Shown here: positions 22,148 to 29,764 of the stretch, piece after piece
Layout of the letters: each line of letters begins with the position of its first letter
How positions within the stretch are numbered: the stretch's first letter is position 1
Assembly (NCBI GenBank): GCA_008297795.1
Contig: VBQP01000012.1
Coordinates: forward strand, 1 to 31,369
Origin: Thermoplasmata archaeon
GTDB lineage: Archaea > Thermoplasmatota > E2 > UBA202 > DSCA01
Direction of reading: 5' to 3'
Length of the DNA: 31,369 nt
The notes under the pieces: model-generated
The model's input: only the letters and a program-made list of their open reading frames with translations
Told to the model about the DNA's origin: nothing
Database searches by the model: none
Position numbers and translations under genes: made by a program

Positions 22148-22402
22148 CTAAACGGTTACAGAAATAAAAGGCTCTGGAGATATCTTTGCTCCTCTCTTTC
22201 TTAGATCTTCTTCGAGTGAGTTTAACTCTCCGCATTCTTCCATATCTTCCAATACAAGTCTGACAACTTCCTCTAAGTTTATTATTGCTTCTTCCCTTGT
22301 ATTTCCCCAAGTATCTCCTCCTCTATCTTTCAGTTCAGGGATGTATGCTGCCCACTTTCCCTCCACTTCTTCAACTGTTGCCTTGAAAGTATATGTCTTC
22401 AT
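22148..22402 (-). CDS. hicB: HicB-family antitoxin
   Basis: 84 residues, intact. HicB proteins have a partial RNase H-like fold that binds and neutralises HicA. The family pattern is clear: KATVEEVEGKWAAYIPELKD, then GDTWGNTREEAIINLEEVVRLVLE. There is no C-terminal DNA-binding extension, so this is the short form. It is first in the operon, with hicA starting immediately after its stop; this is the reverse of the common hicA-hicB order but known. A TATA-like element (about 22424-22431, minus strand) and an inverted repeat further upstream could form its control region. With hicA broken, the antitoxin may be a survivor without a partner or may protect against related toxins. Confidence 0.9.
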   Translation of the reverse strand: MKTYTFKATVEEVEGKWAAYIPELKDRGGDTWGNTREEAIINLEEVVRLVLEDMEECGELNSLEEDLRKRGAKISPEPFISVTV

Positions 22403-22462
22403 TATGTTTTTTTATTCATATTCCATATACGTAGCTTTCTGTAAAGGGCATGGCAATGTATT

Positions 22463-22482
22463 ATGAAATTCGCATCATAAAA
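22463..22482. promoter_or_regulatory. Inverted repeat TTATGA-N8-TCATAA
   Basis: A perfect 6-bp inverted repeat with an 8-nt spacer lies 61-80 bp upstream of hicB and 11 bp beyond the 3' end of tRNA-Gly. It could be an operator of the hic operon or a hairpin at the tRNA transcript end. Confidence 0.4.
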
Positions 22483-22492
22483 ACAAAAAATG

Positions 22493-22611
22493 CGGGCGCC
22501 GGGATTTCCGAGCATGCAGCGAGGAAATATGCCTTGCTCGCAGGGCATGCATTCGAACCCGGGCAGTGAGCTTGGAAGGCTCAAATCCTAACCGCTAGAT
22601 CACGCCCGCAT
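22493..22611 (-). tRNA. tRNA-Gly (TCC), interrupted by an intron in the T-loop
   Basis: The acceptor GCGGGCG/CGCCCGC with discriminator A, the D-arm ATC/GAT, and the anticodon arm TGAGC-CTTCCAA-GCTCA with anticodon TCC are all regular. The T-stem is CCGGG/CCCGG. Its loop begins TTCGAA, is interrupted by 47 nt, and ends with T; removal gives the standard TTCGAAT. CCA is not encoded. Confidence 0.94.
22507..22553 (-). other. Intron of tRNA-Gly at T-loop position 59/60
   Basis: The T-stem is the outer helix. TTCG (22559-22556) pairs with CGGA (22512-22509), with one T-G wobble, as the 4-bp central helix. AAT and AAT are the two 3-nt bulges, and GCATGC/GCATGC plus GCGAG/CTCGC form the inner hairpin. 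A single unpaired base (22513) sits in the same place as in the tRNA-His intron. Confidence 0.83.
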
Positions 22612-22660
22612 CAGTAGGCAATATGGAATTTCAATTTAAATAATTTGGTTTTGTCCTGCA

Positions 22661-23482
22661 TCAGAGCATTTTGCTTATTTCCTTGTATCGGTCATAAGAG
22701 AAGACAGGTCCTTCAAGGCATACATATATCTCGCCGCCTGCAATGCAGTGCCCGCATTTTCCCACGCCGCATTTCATTCGTCTTTCTGCAGAAACAGAAA
22801 CCTGAATGTCATTTATTCCCTTTTTCTTCAACTGCTCAACTGTTGGCTCGAACATTGCAGGAGGACCGCATATGACCGCAAATGAATCATCAGGTATTTC
22901 TTCATTCTCGACCAACTGGCTAACAAATCCAACATGTCCGTCCCATCCATCATCTGCCCTATCAACAGTGATTTTAACGTCTGCCATTTCCCTCCATTCT
23001 TCCAATTCGTCTTTGAAAATAATTTCTTCCGGTCTCCTTGCGCCGAAAAAAATGCTTATGTTGCCAAATTTATCTCTTTCGGCAAACACCTCCTTTATCA
23101 GACTTCTCAGAGGAGCAAGCCCTATCCCGCCTGCTATGAAAATCGGGTTGAAACCGTACATCTGCTCTATCGAAAACCCATTTCCGTATGGTCCCCGTAT
23201 CCCCACAATATCGCCTGCTTTCATCCTATGGATTTTTTCTGTCAGCCGTCCCACCCTCTTGATGCAAAGTTCGAAATATTCTTCTGTGGAGGGCGGGGAG
23301 GTGATGGAGATGGGCGCCTCGCCAAACCCGGCAACGCTTATCTCCACAAACTGACCTGGCTTGAATGAAAAATTCTTTTGCCTGCTATCATCAGAAAAAC
23401 GTATCCTGTATAACTTTGTATCATTCGTTAGGGCTTTTATATCCACAAGTTCGGCAGGGGAAGGAAGAAATTCATTATCCAT
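22661..23482 (-). CDS. FAD/NAD(P)-binding 2Fe-2S electron-transfer subunit (sulfhydrogenase gamma/PyrK-like)
   Basis: 273 residues from the chosen ATG. The protein resembles the gamma subunits of archaeal sulfhydrogenases, subunit B of anaerobic sulfite reductase, and PyrK/NfnA-type subunits. An N-terminal FAD barrel (GQFVEISVAGFGEAPISITS) is followed by IRGPYGNGF and the pyridine-nucleotide site GGIGLAPLRSLIKE, then VICGPPAMF. The C-terminal 2Fe-2S cluster cysteines are in MKCGVGKCGHC and IYVCLEGPV (C-x4-C-x2-C, then a fourth Cys). It moves electrons between NAD(P)H and a partner catalytic subunit, but no hydrogenase, sulfite reductase or dihydroorotate dehydrogenase gene is nearby. The upstream start at 23545 is less likely, since a TATA-like element lies at 23500-23513. 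It follows the prepilin peptidase on the same strand. Confidence 0.88.
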   Translation of the reverse strand: MDNEFLPSPAELVDIKALTNDTKLYRIRFSDDSRQKNFSFKPGQFVEISVAGFGEAPISITSPPSTEEYFELCIKRVGRLTEKIHRMKAGDIVGIRGPYGNGFSIEQMYGFNPIFIAGGIGLAPLRSLIKEVFAERDKFGNISIFFGARRPEEIIFKDELEEWREMADVKITVDRADDGWDGHVGFVSQLVENEEIPDDSFAVICGPPAMFEPTVEQLKKKGINDIQVSVSAERRMKCGVGKCGHCIAGGEIYVCLEGPVFSYDRYKEISKML

Positions 23483-23499
23483 AACAATCAGGGGTATAT

Positions 23500-23513
23500 G
23501 CAAATTTATTTTA
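23500..23513 (-). promoter_or_regulatory. TATA-like element of the electron-transfer subunit gene
   Basis: On the minus strand an AT-rich stretch reading about TATAAAATAAATTT lies 18-31 nt before the ATG at 23482. It suggests separate transcription from the upstream prepilin peptidase gene. Confidence 0.5.
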
Positions 23514-23520
23514 TATCTTT

Positions 23521-24342
23521 TTAGATTCCAAACAGGTCTCCGCAAGCCAGCGAAAGCAGCAGCGCAAGGAGGATGGCAGGCGCCATGGGATGCGACCTGA
23601 ATATGTATACATAATCGCAGAACTCTCTCAATTTTTCTATTTCCTCATCTGTAATTCCAAGATGGCTGGGCGCTGCAATTATTTCGTCAAAATCATCATT
23701 CCCCGGAAAAATCTTCAGCAGGAGGGAAGGCTTTTCCGCTATACGGACAACCTCTCCATTCCTTTTTCCTATCCTCTCTGCAAGCATCTCCCCCCGGATT
23801 TTATCAGACACCTTTACCTTCTTTCTGTAGGGCAGGAGGGAGGCGACCGCATCTGCTGAAAACGCAAGGCAAAAAACAGAGATAAGCAGTGAACGGGTGA
23901 GGAGATAAGATACGCATGCAATCCCAACTGGAAGGGATGCAAAAAAGATTTCTTTTCTTTTCTTCTCTTTCGCCGTTTCATACACTCCCGAAATGAAAAA
24001 TTGCATGAAGGTAGATAGAGCAAGCATCAGGAAAAATGTAGGTATGAAAGAATTTCCATCAGGAAACAGCGGAATGAGAGAAACTATGCCCATCAGCAGT
24101 TTTGCATCTCCCCCTCCGAAAAGCCCGCCCCTCCACATGAACCATATTAGCAGGAATGAAATGGCGAGAGGAAAAACAATCAGAATCCATGGAGAGCCGT
24201 AAAAAATTCGAATTGCCGAAATTGCAAGCCCTGCGCCTATCATCGGCATTGTAAGCCAGTTTGGTATCTCCCTTGTTTTTACATCAAAACAGGAGGCTGC
24301 GAATGTACCCGCAACTGCAATGGCATTTGCAATAAAACTCAT
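23521..24342 (-). CDS. Archaeal type IV prepilin/prearchaellin peptidase (A24 family)
   Basis: 273 residues with about six hydrophobic segments. A24 aspartic proteases in the membrane cleave class III signal peptides of pilins and archaellins. The two catalytic aspartates are visible: D20 in SCFDVKTREIPN and D79 in the GxGD motif (GLFGGGDAKL). A soluble stretch of about 70 residues (from about 180: KVSDKIRGEMLAERIGKRNG ... EIIAAPSHLGITDEE) is inserted before the last hydrophobic segment and makes it longer than the short archaeal enzymes. The start at 24342 overlaps the HerA-like stop by ATGA, so both are co-translated; an earlier in-frame start at 24357 would overlap more. Its substrates should be pilin-like proteins encoded elsewhere. 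Confidence 0.9.
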   Translation of the reverse strand: MSFIANAIAVAGTFAASCFDVKTREIPNWLTMPMIGAGLAISAIRIFYGSPWILIVFPLAISFLLIWFMWRGGLFGGGDAKLLMGIVSLIPLFPDGNSFIPTFFLMLALSTFMQFFISGVYETAKEKKRKEIFFASLPVGIACVSYLLTRSLLISVFCLAFSADAVASLLPYRKKVKVSDKIRGEMLAERIGKRNGEVVRIAEKPSLLLKIFPGNDDFDEIIAAPSHLGITDEEIEKLREFCDYVYIFRSHPMAPAILLALLLSLACGDLFGI

Positions 24343-25604
24343 TTCGCTGTTAAACATGCCTCTTCTCCCCCATGCCAGCTCAATCGGGGACGCACCTTTA
24401 TTATACGAACAGATTCAGAGATATCATCAACTATGAGGGCAACTCCCTTCTCACTTCCCACTTTTTTCAGCGCCTCTCCCATCTCTTCTTTCATATATGT
24501 CGGGCGCACCCTGTTAAGGGCATCTATATCCTCCTGCGAAGTGAGACGGTGGCATATTATTATGTCGCTGTGGGACATGACCTCCCCGTCCAGAGCGCCT
24601 GGCCTCTGGGTCGCAAGTATGAGGGACAATCCTGGCTGCCTGCCCTGCCTCATCCATTGATTGATGAGAATATCTTTTGAAATGCTTTTTTCACGGGGCA
24701 AAAATAGCTGCGCCTCGTCTATCGCCATCCAGACAAGTGGGAATTTTTTCTTCTCACCTGCCCTGCCTTTTATGATTTTTTCCTCGTCTTCTTTCCTTTC
24801 AATAACTCTTCTTTCAAAAATCTTTCCTGCCATAATGGAAACGAGAACCTTTTTCAATTCATCGGAAAAAGAACTCATGTCAATTACAGTGATTTCTCCT
24901 GCCCTTACTATGTCTTCTATTGCCATCCCTTCTGTATCAAATAGATTCCAGGATGAAGCCATTCTGAAGAAGTTCTCGCATGCGCCTTTCACATGGTCGC
25001 TTGAGGAACCATCATTTCTTATGCATTCCACCACCTCCTCCAGGGAATAGTTCTTTCCCTCAAGTTCATTTATTGCCCTTGAGATGGCAACCCCAAGTGG
25101 CTCGACCATTTTCACACCAAAAAGATGGCACCACTGGTATGCACTCAATTCAGATGCTTTTATGGCGAATTTACTGGCAGGCAGCCCTATTTTTCTATAT
25201 TTCTCCATGTTTCCGGCAGAGCTGAGCAGGGTGATTTTCATTCGTGATGGAGATAGCCCCCATCTTTCGAGAACGTTTTTCTGCTTACGGTTTTCAAAAA
25301 ATGATGTCCAGTAAATGCCCAGGGTGTCTATGACAACAACTCCTAGATTCTTCTTCACGGGATTATCCATCCTATATAGTTCTTCCATGATAACTCCCAT
25401 TGTGTACGATTTCCCATAGCCTCTTTTTCCACATATCAGAATAACATGCGGCTTTGAGCCATCTATATAAACCTCTGAACCGAGAGAACCGTCAATGGCA
25501 TAATACCTTCCTATGTTCAGAATGCATTCATTGCCTCTCCCGAGCACATGCAGCCTTTCAGATATACTGCTTCTTTTTTCAGCATCTGAAATGCTGAGCG
25601 GCAT
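24339..25604 (-). CDS. HerA/FtsK-like ATPase
   Basis: 421 residues from the chosen ATG. This is a P-loop ATPase of the HerA/VirB4 group: Walker A GKRGYGKS at about 59-66, Walker B LVWMAIDEAQLFLP, and the downstream ILATQRPGALDGEVMSHSDI that is typical of this superfamily. The N-terminus RLHVLGRGNECILNIGR ... SEVYIDGSKPHVI fits the small beta domain often in front of the motor. HerA proteins pump DNA or take part in end resection, but this one is co-translated with a prepilin peptidase and faces the TadA/TadC genes. It may therefore serve the secretion or pilus system. The longer frame to 25811 runs into the divergent gene and its extra N-terminus looks random. No nurA or mre11/rad50 gene is near. 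Confidence 0.88.
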   Translation of the reverse strand: MPLSISDAEKRSSISERLHVLGRGNECILNIGRYYAIDGSLGSEVYIDGSKPHVILICGKRGYGKSYTMGVIMEELYRMDNPVKKNLGVVVIDTLGIYWTSFFENRKQKNVLERWGLSPSRMKITLLSSAGNMEKYRKIGLPASKFAIKASELSAYQWCHLFGVKMVEPLGVAISRAINELEGKNYSLEEVVECIRNDGSSSDHVKGACENFFRMASSWNLFDTEGMAIEDIVRAGEITVIDMSSFSDELKKVLVSIMAGKIFERRVIERKEDEEKIIKGRAGEKKKFPLVWMAIDEAQLFLPREKSISKDILINQWMRQGRQPGLSLILATQRPGALDGEVMSHSDIIICHRLTSQEDIDALNRVRPTYMKEEMGEALKKVGSEKGVALIVDDISESVRIIKVRPRLSWHGGEEACLTAK

Positions 25605-25620
25605 CAAAAAGTATATAGGC

Positions 25621-25636
25621 AAATTATTGATTAAAT
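25621..25636. promoter_or_regulatory. Compact shared divergent promoter of the two ATPase genes
   Basis: One AT-rich segment lies between ATGs only 45 bp apart (25604 minus, 25650 plus). The plus box would be about 25622-25628 and the minus box about 25628-25636, so the two promoters touch or overlap. Confidence 0.45.
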
Positions 25637-25649
25637 TTTGGGAAGGGGC

Positions 25650-27836
25650 ATGCCATGTAACTATACTACCGTAAAAGAAGGTAGCTTGAAAGTTGCAGTG
25701 GCGGATTGCAGAGGCTGCGGAGCTTCTTCTATACTTGATGCAGATTGCAGAAGGAACATTTTTGAAATGCTGGGAAATGAGGCAAATGTGGGCAGACTTG
25801 TTCTGAACCACTCTCTCGTGAAAGTTTTTGATGGTTCCTCTCTCTCATTTTTACAGGAACTGGCAGATTTTGTCAGGGAGTTGAAAAGATATGACCTCGA
25901 AAAATTTGGTGTGAAATGCCGTTCATATGCCGAAAAAATGGAAGAAATAAGGCAGATATCTTCATCAGACCCCGTAAAAGCATTTCAAATGTTGAGGAGC
26001 GAAATGAAATCCCTTAGAAGAAAAAATTTTGTTTCGGCAGACAGAGATGAGGAGGAATGCAGGAGAAAATATGCATCATTCATTTCCGAAATTTTTGAGA
26101 AAAGCAGTTTGAGTATAAGAATAGTGGGGAGCAAAGATAGCGAATTTTATTACAGGGAAAAAATGCAGCCATATGTGCGCCCCATGTTTTTCGACACATA
26201 TATAAAAATGGTGCCGCCACCGGATGCAGTATTTATTAAAAAATACGAGGTCAGGAGGGAAGGAGGCCGTTCCCTCAAAGTCTCCCTGTATTCTCTTTCC
26301 TCTCGCCCCGAGAAACTTTATTTTATAATCCCTCCGGAATACAACCTGCCCTTGGAAGAACTGGAGATACTTCAATCGGTGAAAGAAAAACTTGTGCACC
26401 ACAGGCCCGAAACCTCATCTTTCATGGAACCTGAAAATGCAAGAGAATACTTTCTCCGATTTGCAAGAGAAAAGATAGGGAATGTTGCAAACAGGATGGG
26501 GATTGAATTAAGCCGTGAAAAACTCGAATCCCTTTCAGACATATTCGCCAAATACACCGCGGGGCTTGGTATACTGGAAGACCTTCTCCTTGATGAAGGC
26601 ATTCAGGACATATACATAAATGCACCTGTCGTTAACAATCCTCTCCATATAATTCTGAACGGAGAAGAATACACGTCCAATATCTATTTTTCAGAGGGAG
26701 ATGTGGAAGCCCTTTCATCCCGCCTCCGTAGTTTGAGCGGCAGGCCATTCTCAGAAGGCTCGCCTATACTGGACATGGGACTTGACATATATGGTGCAAG
26801 AATCGCTGCGATTTCCCCGCCGCTTACATCAAAAGGTGTGGCATTTGCGATAAGGAGGCATAGCGCCATGCCATGGACACTTCCAAAATTCATTCATTAC
26901 AGAATGCTCTCTCCAATGGCAGCGGGATTGCTGAGTTTTCTTGTAGACGGGCAGGCGTCTATACTGATAGGCGGCAGCCGCGGCTCAGGAAAGACCTCGT
27001 TGCTTTCAGCCCTTCTTCTTGAGATACCCCAGAGATACCGCATCCTTACAATTGAGGACACGCCGGAATTGCCTGTCGGGCAACTCCAGAGATTGGGCTA
27101 TAAAATTCAATCTCTCATAACCCGACCTGTAACTGCTGTTGAGGGGGGAGTTGACCCGGAAACTGCTCTCAGGACAGCATTGAGACTCGGCGAATCTGTT
27201 CTCGTCATAGGTGAGGTCAGAGGAGGGGAAACAAAGGTGCTTTTCGAGGCAATGAGGGTTGGGGCGGCAGGAAATCTGATACTTGGCACAATTCATGGCG
27301 CAACTACAGGGGATATTTTTGAGAGAATAGTGCATGACATAGGCGTAGCACCAACTTCATTCAAAGCGACAGATGCAGTCGTCATAGCAGCCCCGATAAG
27401 AATAGGTGGAGGAATGGAGAAGAAAAGGAGGGTTATACAGATATCGGAAGTCACCAAAAGCAGATGGGGGGAGGCAGATGCCGAGAAAATATTTTCCGAT
27501 ATGATGGTTTATAATCCTGCAAAGGACGAGATAGAGGCAACAGATCTGCTGGACATGGGGCAATCTGAGGTGGTAGGAAAAATTGCAAGAGAATGGGGGA
27601 TAAACATAGAGAAGGCACTCGAAAACATAGCACTACGTGCAAGAATAAGAAAAAAGATTGCAGAGTTGGGAAGGGTGAAGAACGAGTTGCTGGAGGCACA
27701 ATCTGTTCGCGACTGCAACAACGCCTTCTGGGTGATAACAGAGGAGAGCAGGAGGGAGCACGGCATTCCGGATTATGAAGAAGTGGAGAGAAAGTGGATG
27801 GAATGGTTCATGAGGTATGCGGGAAAGATAAGATGA
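25650..27836 (+). CDS. Type IV pilus/secretion ATPase (TadA/GspE-like)
   Basis: 728 residues from the ATG; a TTG 12 nt earlier is possible. It powers assembly of archaeal pili or archaellum-like filaments. An N-terminal Cys-rich element (C in MPCN, then CRGCGASSILDADC) may bind metal and is often seen in archaeal members. A helical region (40-230) precedes the N2-type domain (LLLDEGIQDIYINAPV, then GARIAAISPPL). The motor domain has Walker A GGSRGSGKTS (about 438-447), an Asp box (ILTIEDTPELPVGQ), Walker B VLVIGEVRGGET and the His box GTIHGATTGDIFERI. The stop overlaps the TadC-like start in ATGA. Together with the prepilin peptidase this makes a functional filament or secretion system likely. 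Confidence 0.94.
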   Translation: MPCNYTTVKEGSLKVAVADCRGCGASSILDADCRRNIFEMLGNEANVGRLVLNHSLVKVFDGSSLSFLQELADFVRELKRYDLEKFGVKCRSYAEKMEEIRQISSSDPVKAFQMLRSEMKSLRRKNFVSADRDEEECRRKYASFISEIFEKSSLSIRIVGSKDSEFYYREKMQPYVRPMFFDTYIKMVPPPDAVFIKKYEVRREGGRSLKVSLYSLSSRPEKLYFIIPPEYNLPLEELEILQSVKEKLVHHRPETSSFMEPENAREYFLRFAREKIGNVANRMGIELSREKLESLSDIFAKYTAGLGILEDLLLDEGIQDIYINAPVVNNPLHIILNGEEYTSNIYFSEGDVEALSSRLRSLSGRPFSEGSPILDMGLDIYGARIAAISPPLTSKGVAFAIRRHSAMPWTLPKFIHYRMLSPMAAGLLSFLVDGQASILIGGSRGSGKTSLLSALLLEIPQRYRILTIEDTPELPVGQLQRLGYKIQSLITRPVTAVEGGVDPETALRTALRLGESVLVIGEVRGGETKVLFEAMRVGAAGNLILGTIHGATTGDIFERIVHDIGVAPTSFKATDAVVIAAPIRIGGGMEKKRRVIQISEVTKSRWGEADAEKIFSDMMVYNPAKDEIEATDLLDMGQSEVVGKIAREWGINIEKALENIALRARIRKKIAELGRVKNELLEAQSVRDCNNAFWVITEESRREHGIPDYEEVERKWMEWFMRYAGKIR

Positions 27837-29764
27837 CATGGTTTGAAAAACTATGCAAATTTTCTGCGCAAATCCTTTTACGTGCAGTGGGAGACATTGA
27901 ATCATTCAGGAAAAAAACAGAAAGGGCGGTATCAGAAGAATTCATTGAATCGTTGAACTTTACCGGGATTGAGGTTGAGCCGTATGAAGTGATACTTGCA
28001 TCTTATATGGGTGCAATAATCGCACTTTTGATTTCAATTTCAGTAGATATTGCAATATTTTCCTTCTACAATTTTTCCATTGCAGAGATGGACATGCTCA
28101 CCATTGTGCTGATGATTGCGATGAGCATGGGACTGCCGCTGTCTGCCCTCCACTTTGTCAGCGAGTACCCGAAAATAAAATCAAAATATATGAAGATTCA
28201 TTCTCTGGGCGACATACCGGAAGTGCTGAGTTACGTGGTGATGTATCTGAAAATCGTACCAAATATTGAGGGCGCTGTAAGATTTGCCGCAATGAATTCC
28301 AGCACTTCTCTCGGTAGAGATTTTAGAAAACTTGTGTGGGATGTGGAAGTAAGAGTTTACAGGAGCATCGATGATGCCATAACTTCATTTGCGAATTTAT
28401 GGGGGAGATGGAGCGACTATTTTAAGAGGGCTGTGCATCTGATAAGAAGTGCTGTCAGGAGTGCAAGCAGGGAAGAAAGGAATATGTCACTTGACAGAGC
28501 ACTGGATATAGCAATGGATGGCACAAAAAGCAATATGATAGATTTTGCAAATAGAATACATCAACCAACTCTCGTACTGTATTCAATAGGGGTTATGATA
28601 CCTCTTGCATTGATAGGAATGATGCCTGCTGTCTCTCTTATAGGTTTGAGAGTCTCCATATTCCAGATTTTTATCATTTATGATATTATGCTCCCTCTCG
28701 CCCTTTTTACATATCTGAGAAAAATACTGCTCTCAAGACCAGCGACTTTCAACCCCCCTGTTATACCCGTAAGCCATCCTGATGTGAAAAATATTAACAG
28801 AAGGAAAAATATGATGGAAGCCCTGGCAGCAGGTTCGATAATATCAATTCCGGGAGCGATCTTCATTGCCCCCTCTTTATTTCGCCATGGTGCCATAAGT
28901 TCTCTGATAACAAGCATAAACTCTTTTGTTCCTGCAACCCTCTTCATATTGTGGGGCATTGCGTCCTCAATCTCTATATACTGTCTTAAAACCTATGCTC
29001 CCTACAGAAAGATTAGAAATGAAATAAGGGAAATGGAAAAAGAATTCAGCGATTCCCTCTACGTGATAGGAAAAAGAGTAGAGGAGGGGAAACCACCAGA
29101 GGAAGCATTTCACCATGCATCAAAAACAATGGACGGCTCCAAAATGGGGGAAATATTCTCTCTCACTTCCTTCAACCTCACATCGATGAGAACAAATCTC
29201 CACAGCGCGCTTTTTGACAAAAAATTCGGCTCACTCCGCCATGTATATTCCGATAGAATCAGAGCAGTGATGCACCTTCTCGTCGAGGGAGTGAAAAAAA
29301 GCCATGCAGAGGCAGGCGCTGCAATTGTAAAAATCGCAGAACATCTGAAGCAACTTCAGGAAGTGGAAAACGGCATTAAAAAATCACTGGGGGTGCTGAC
29401 TTCTTCCATTCGCTCAACAGCCACCATTTTTGCACCAATGATTGCCGGCATAACGCTGGGCATTACAAAACTTATATCTGTTGTTATCGGAAATATGGAT
29501 ATGGAAAGCATACCGGAAAATAATTTCATTTCAAACTCCTCTAACTTTTCATTCAATGCCAGCCCCGAATATTTTGTGCTCGTAATAGGCATATATGTGA
29601 TTCAACTTGTGTTGCTACTCATAAGATTTGCAAACGGAATAGACGAAGGCGATGACAAAATAGAATACATGTACTCTATTGGAAAATCAATGCCGCAGGC
29701 GATTGCCATATTCAGCATTGTTACGGTCATGTCTATGATGCTGTTTGAGGGGCTTGCCCCATAA
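27833..29764 (+). CDS. Type IV pilus assembly platform protein (TadC/GspF-like, duplicated)
   Basis: 643 residues. Membrane platform proteins of this family anchor the filament and transmit force from the secretion ATPase. Two T2SSF-like halves are seen: soluble helical domains (SLGDIPEVLSYVVMYLKIVP ..., and DSLYVIGKRVEEGKPPEEAF ...) are each followed by hydrophobic hairpins, about nine segments in all, as in archaeal double-domain versions. The second half ends with helices such as ATIFAPMIAGITLGITKLI. The ATG overlaps the TadA stop (ATGA), so it is co-translated with its motor. The last 78 bp overlap the convergent LarE-like gene on the other strand, which is a long overlap. No pilin gene follows it. 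Confidence 0.92.
   Translation: MTWFEKLCKFSAQILLRAVGDIESFRKKTERAVSEEFIESLNFTGIEVEPYEVILASYMGAIIALLISISVDIAIFSFYNFSIAEMDMLTIVLMIAMSMGLPLSALHFVSEYPKIKSKYMKIHSLGDIPEVLSYVVMYLKIVPNIEGAVRFAAMNSSTSLGRDFRKLVWDVEVRVYRSIDDAITSFANLWGRWSDYFKRAVHLIRSAVRSASREERNMSLDRALDIAMDGTKSNMIDFANRIHQPTLVLYSIGVMIPLALIGMMPAVSLIGLRVSIFQIFIIYDIMLPLALFTYLRKILLSRPATFNPPVIPVSHPDVKNINRRKNMMEALAAGSIISIPGAIFIAPSLFRHGAISSLITSINSFVPATLFILWGIASSISIYCLKTYAPYRKIRNEIREMEKEFSDSLYVIGKRVEEGKPPEEAFHHASKTMDGSKMGEIFSLTSFNLTSMRTNLHSALFDKKFGSLRHVYSDRIRAVMHLLVEGVKKSHAEAGAAIVKIAEHLKQLQEVENGIKKSLGVLTSSIRSTATIFAPMIAGITLGITKLISVVIGNMDMESIPENNFISNSSNFSFNASPEYFVLVIGIYVIQLVLLLIRFANGIDEGDDKIEYMYSIGKSMPQAIAIFSIVTVMSMMLFEGLAP

Noticed and set aside
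25605..25811. Longer N-terminus for the HerA-like ATPase
   Set aside because: It would cross the divergent promoter and overlap the TadA-like gene; the extra sequence looks random.
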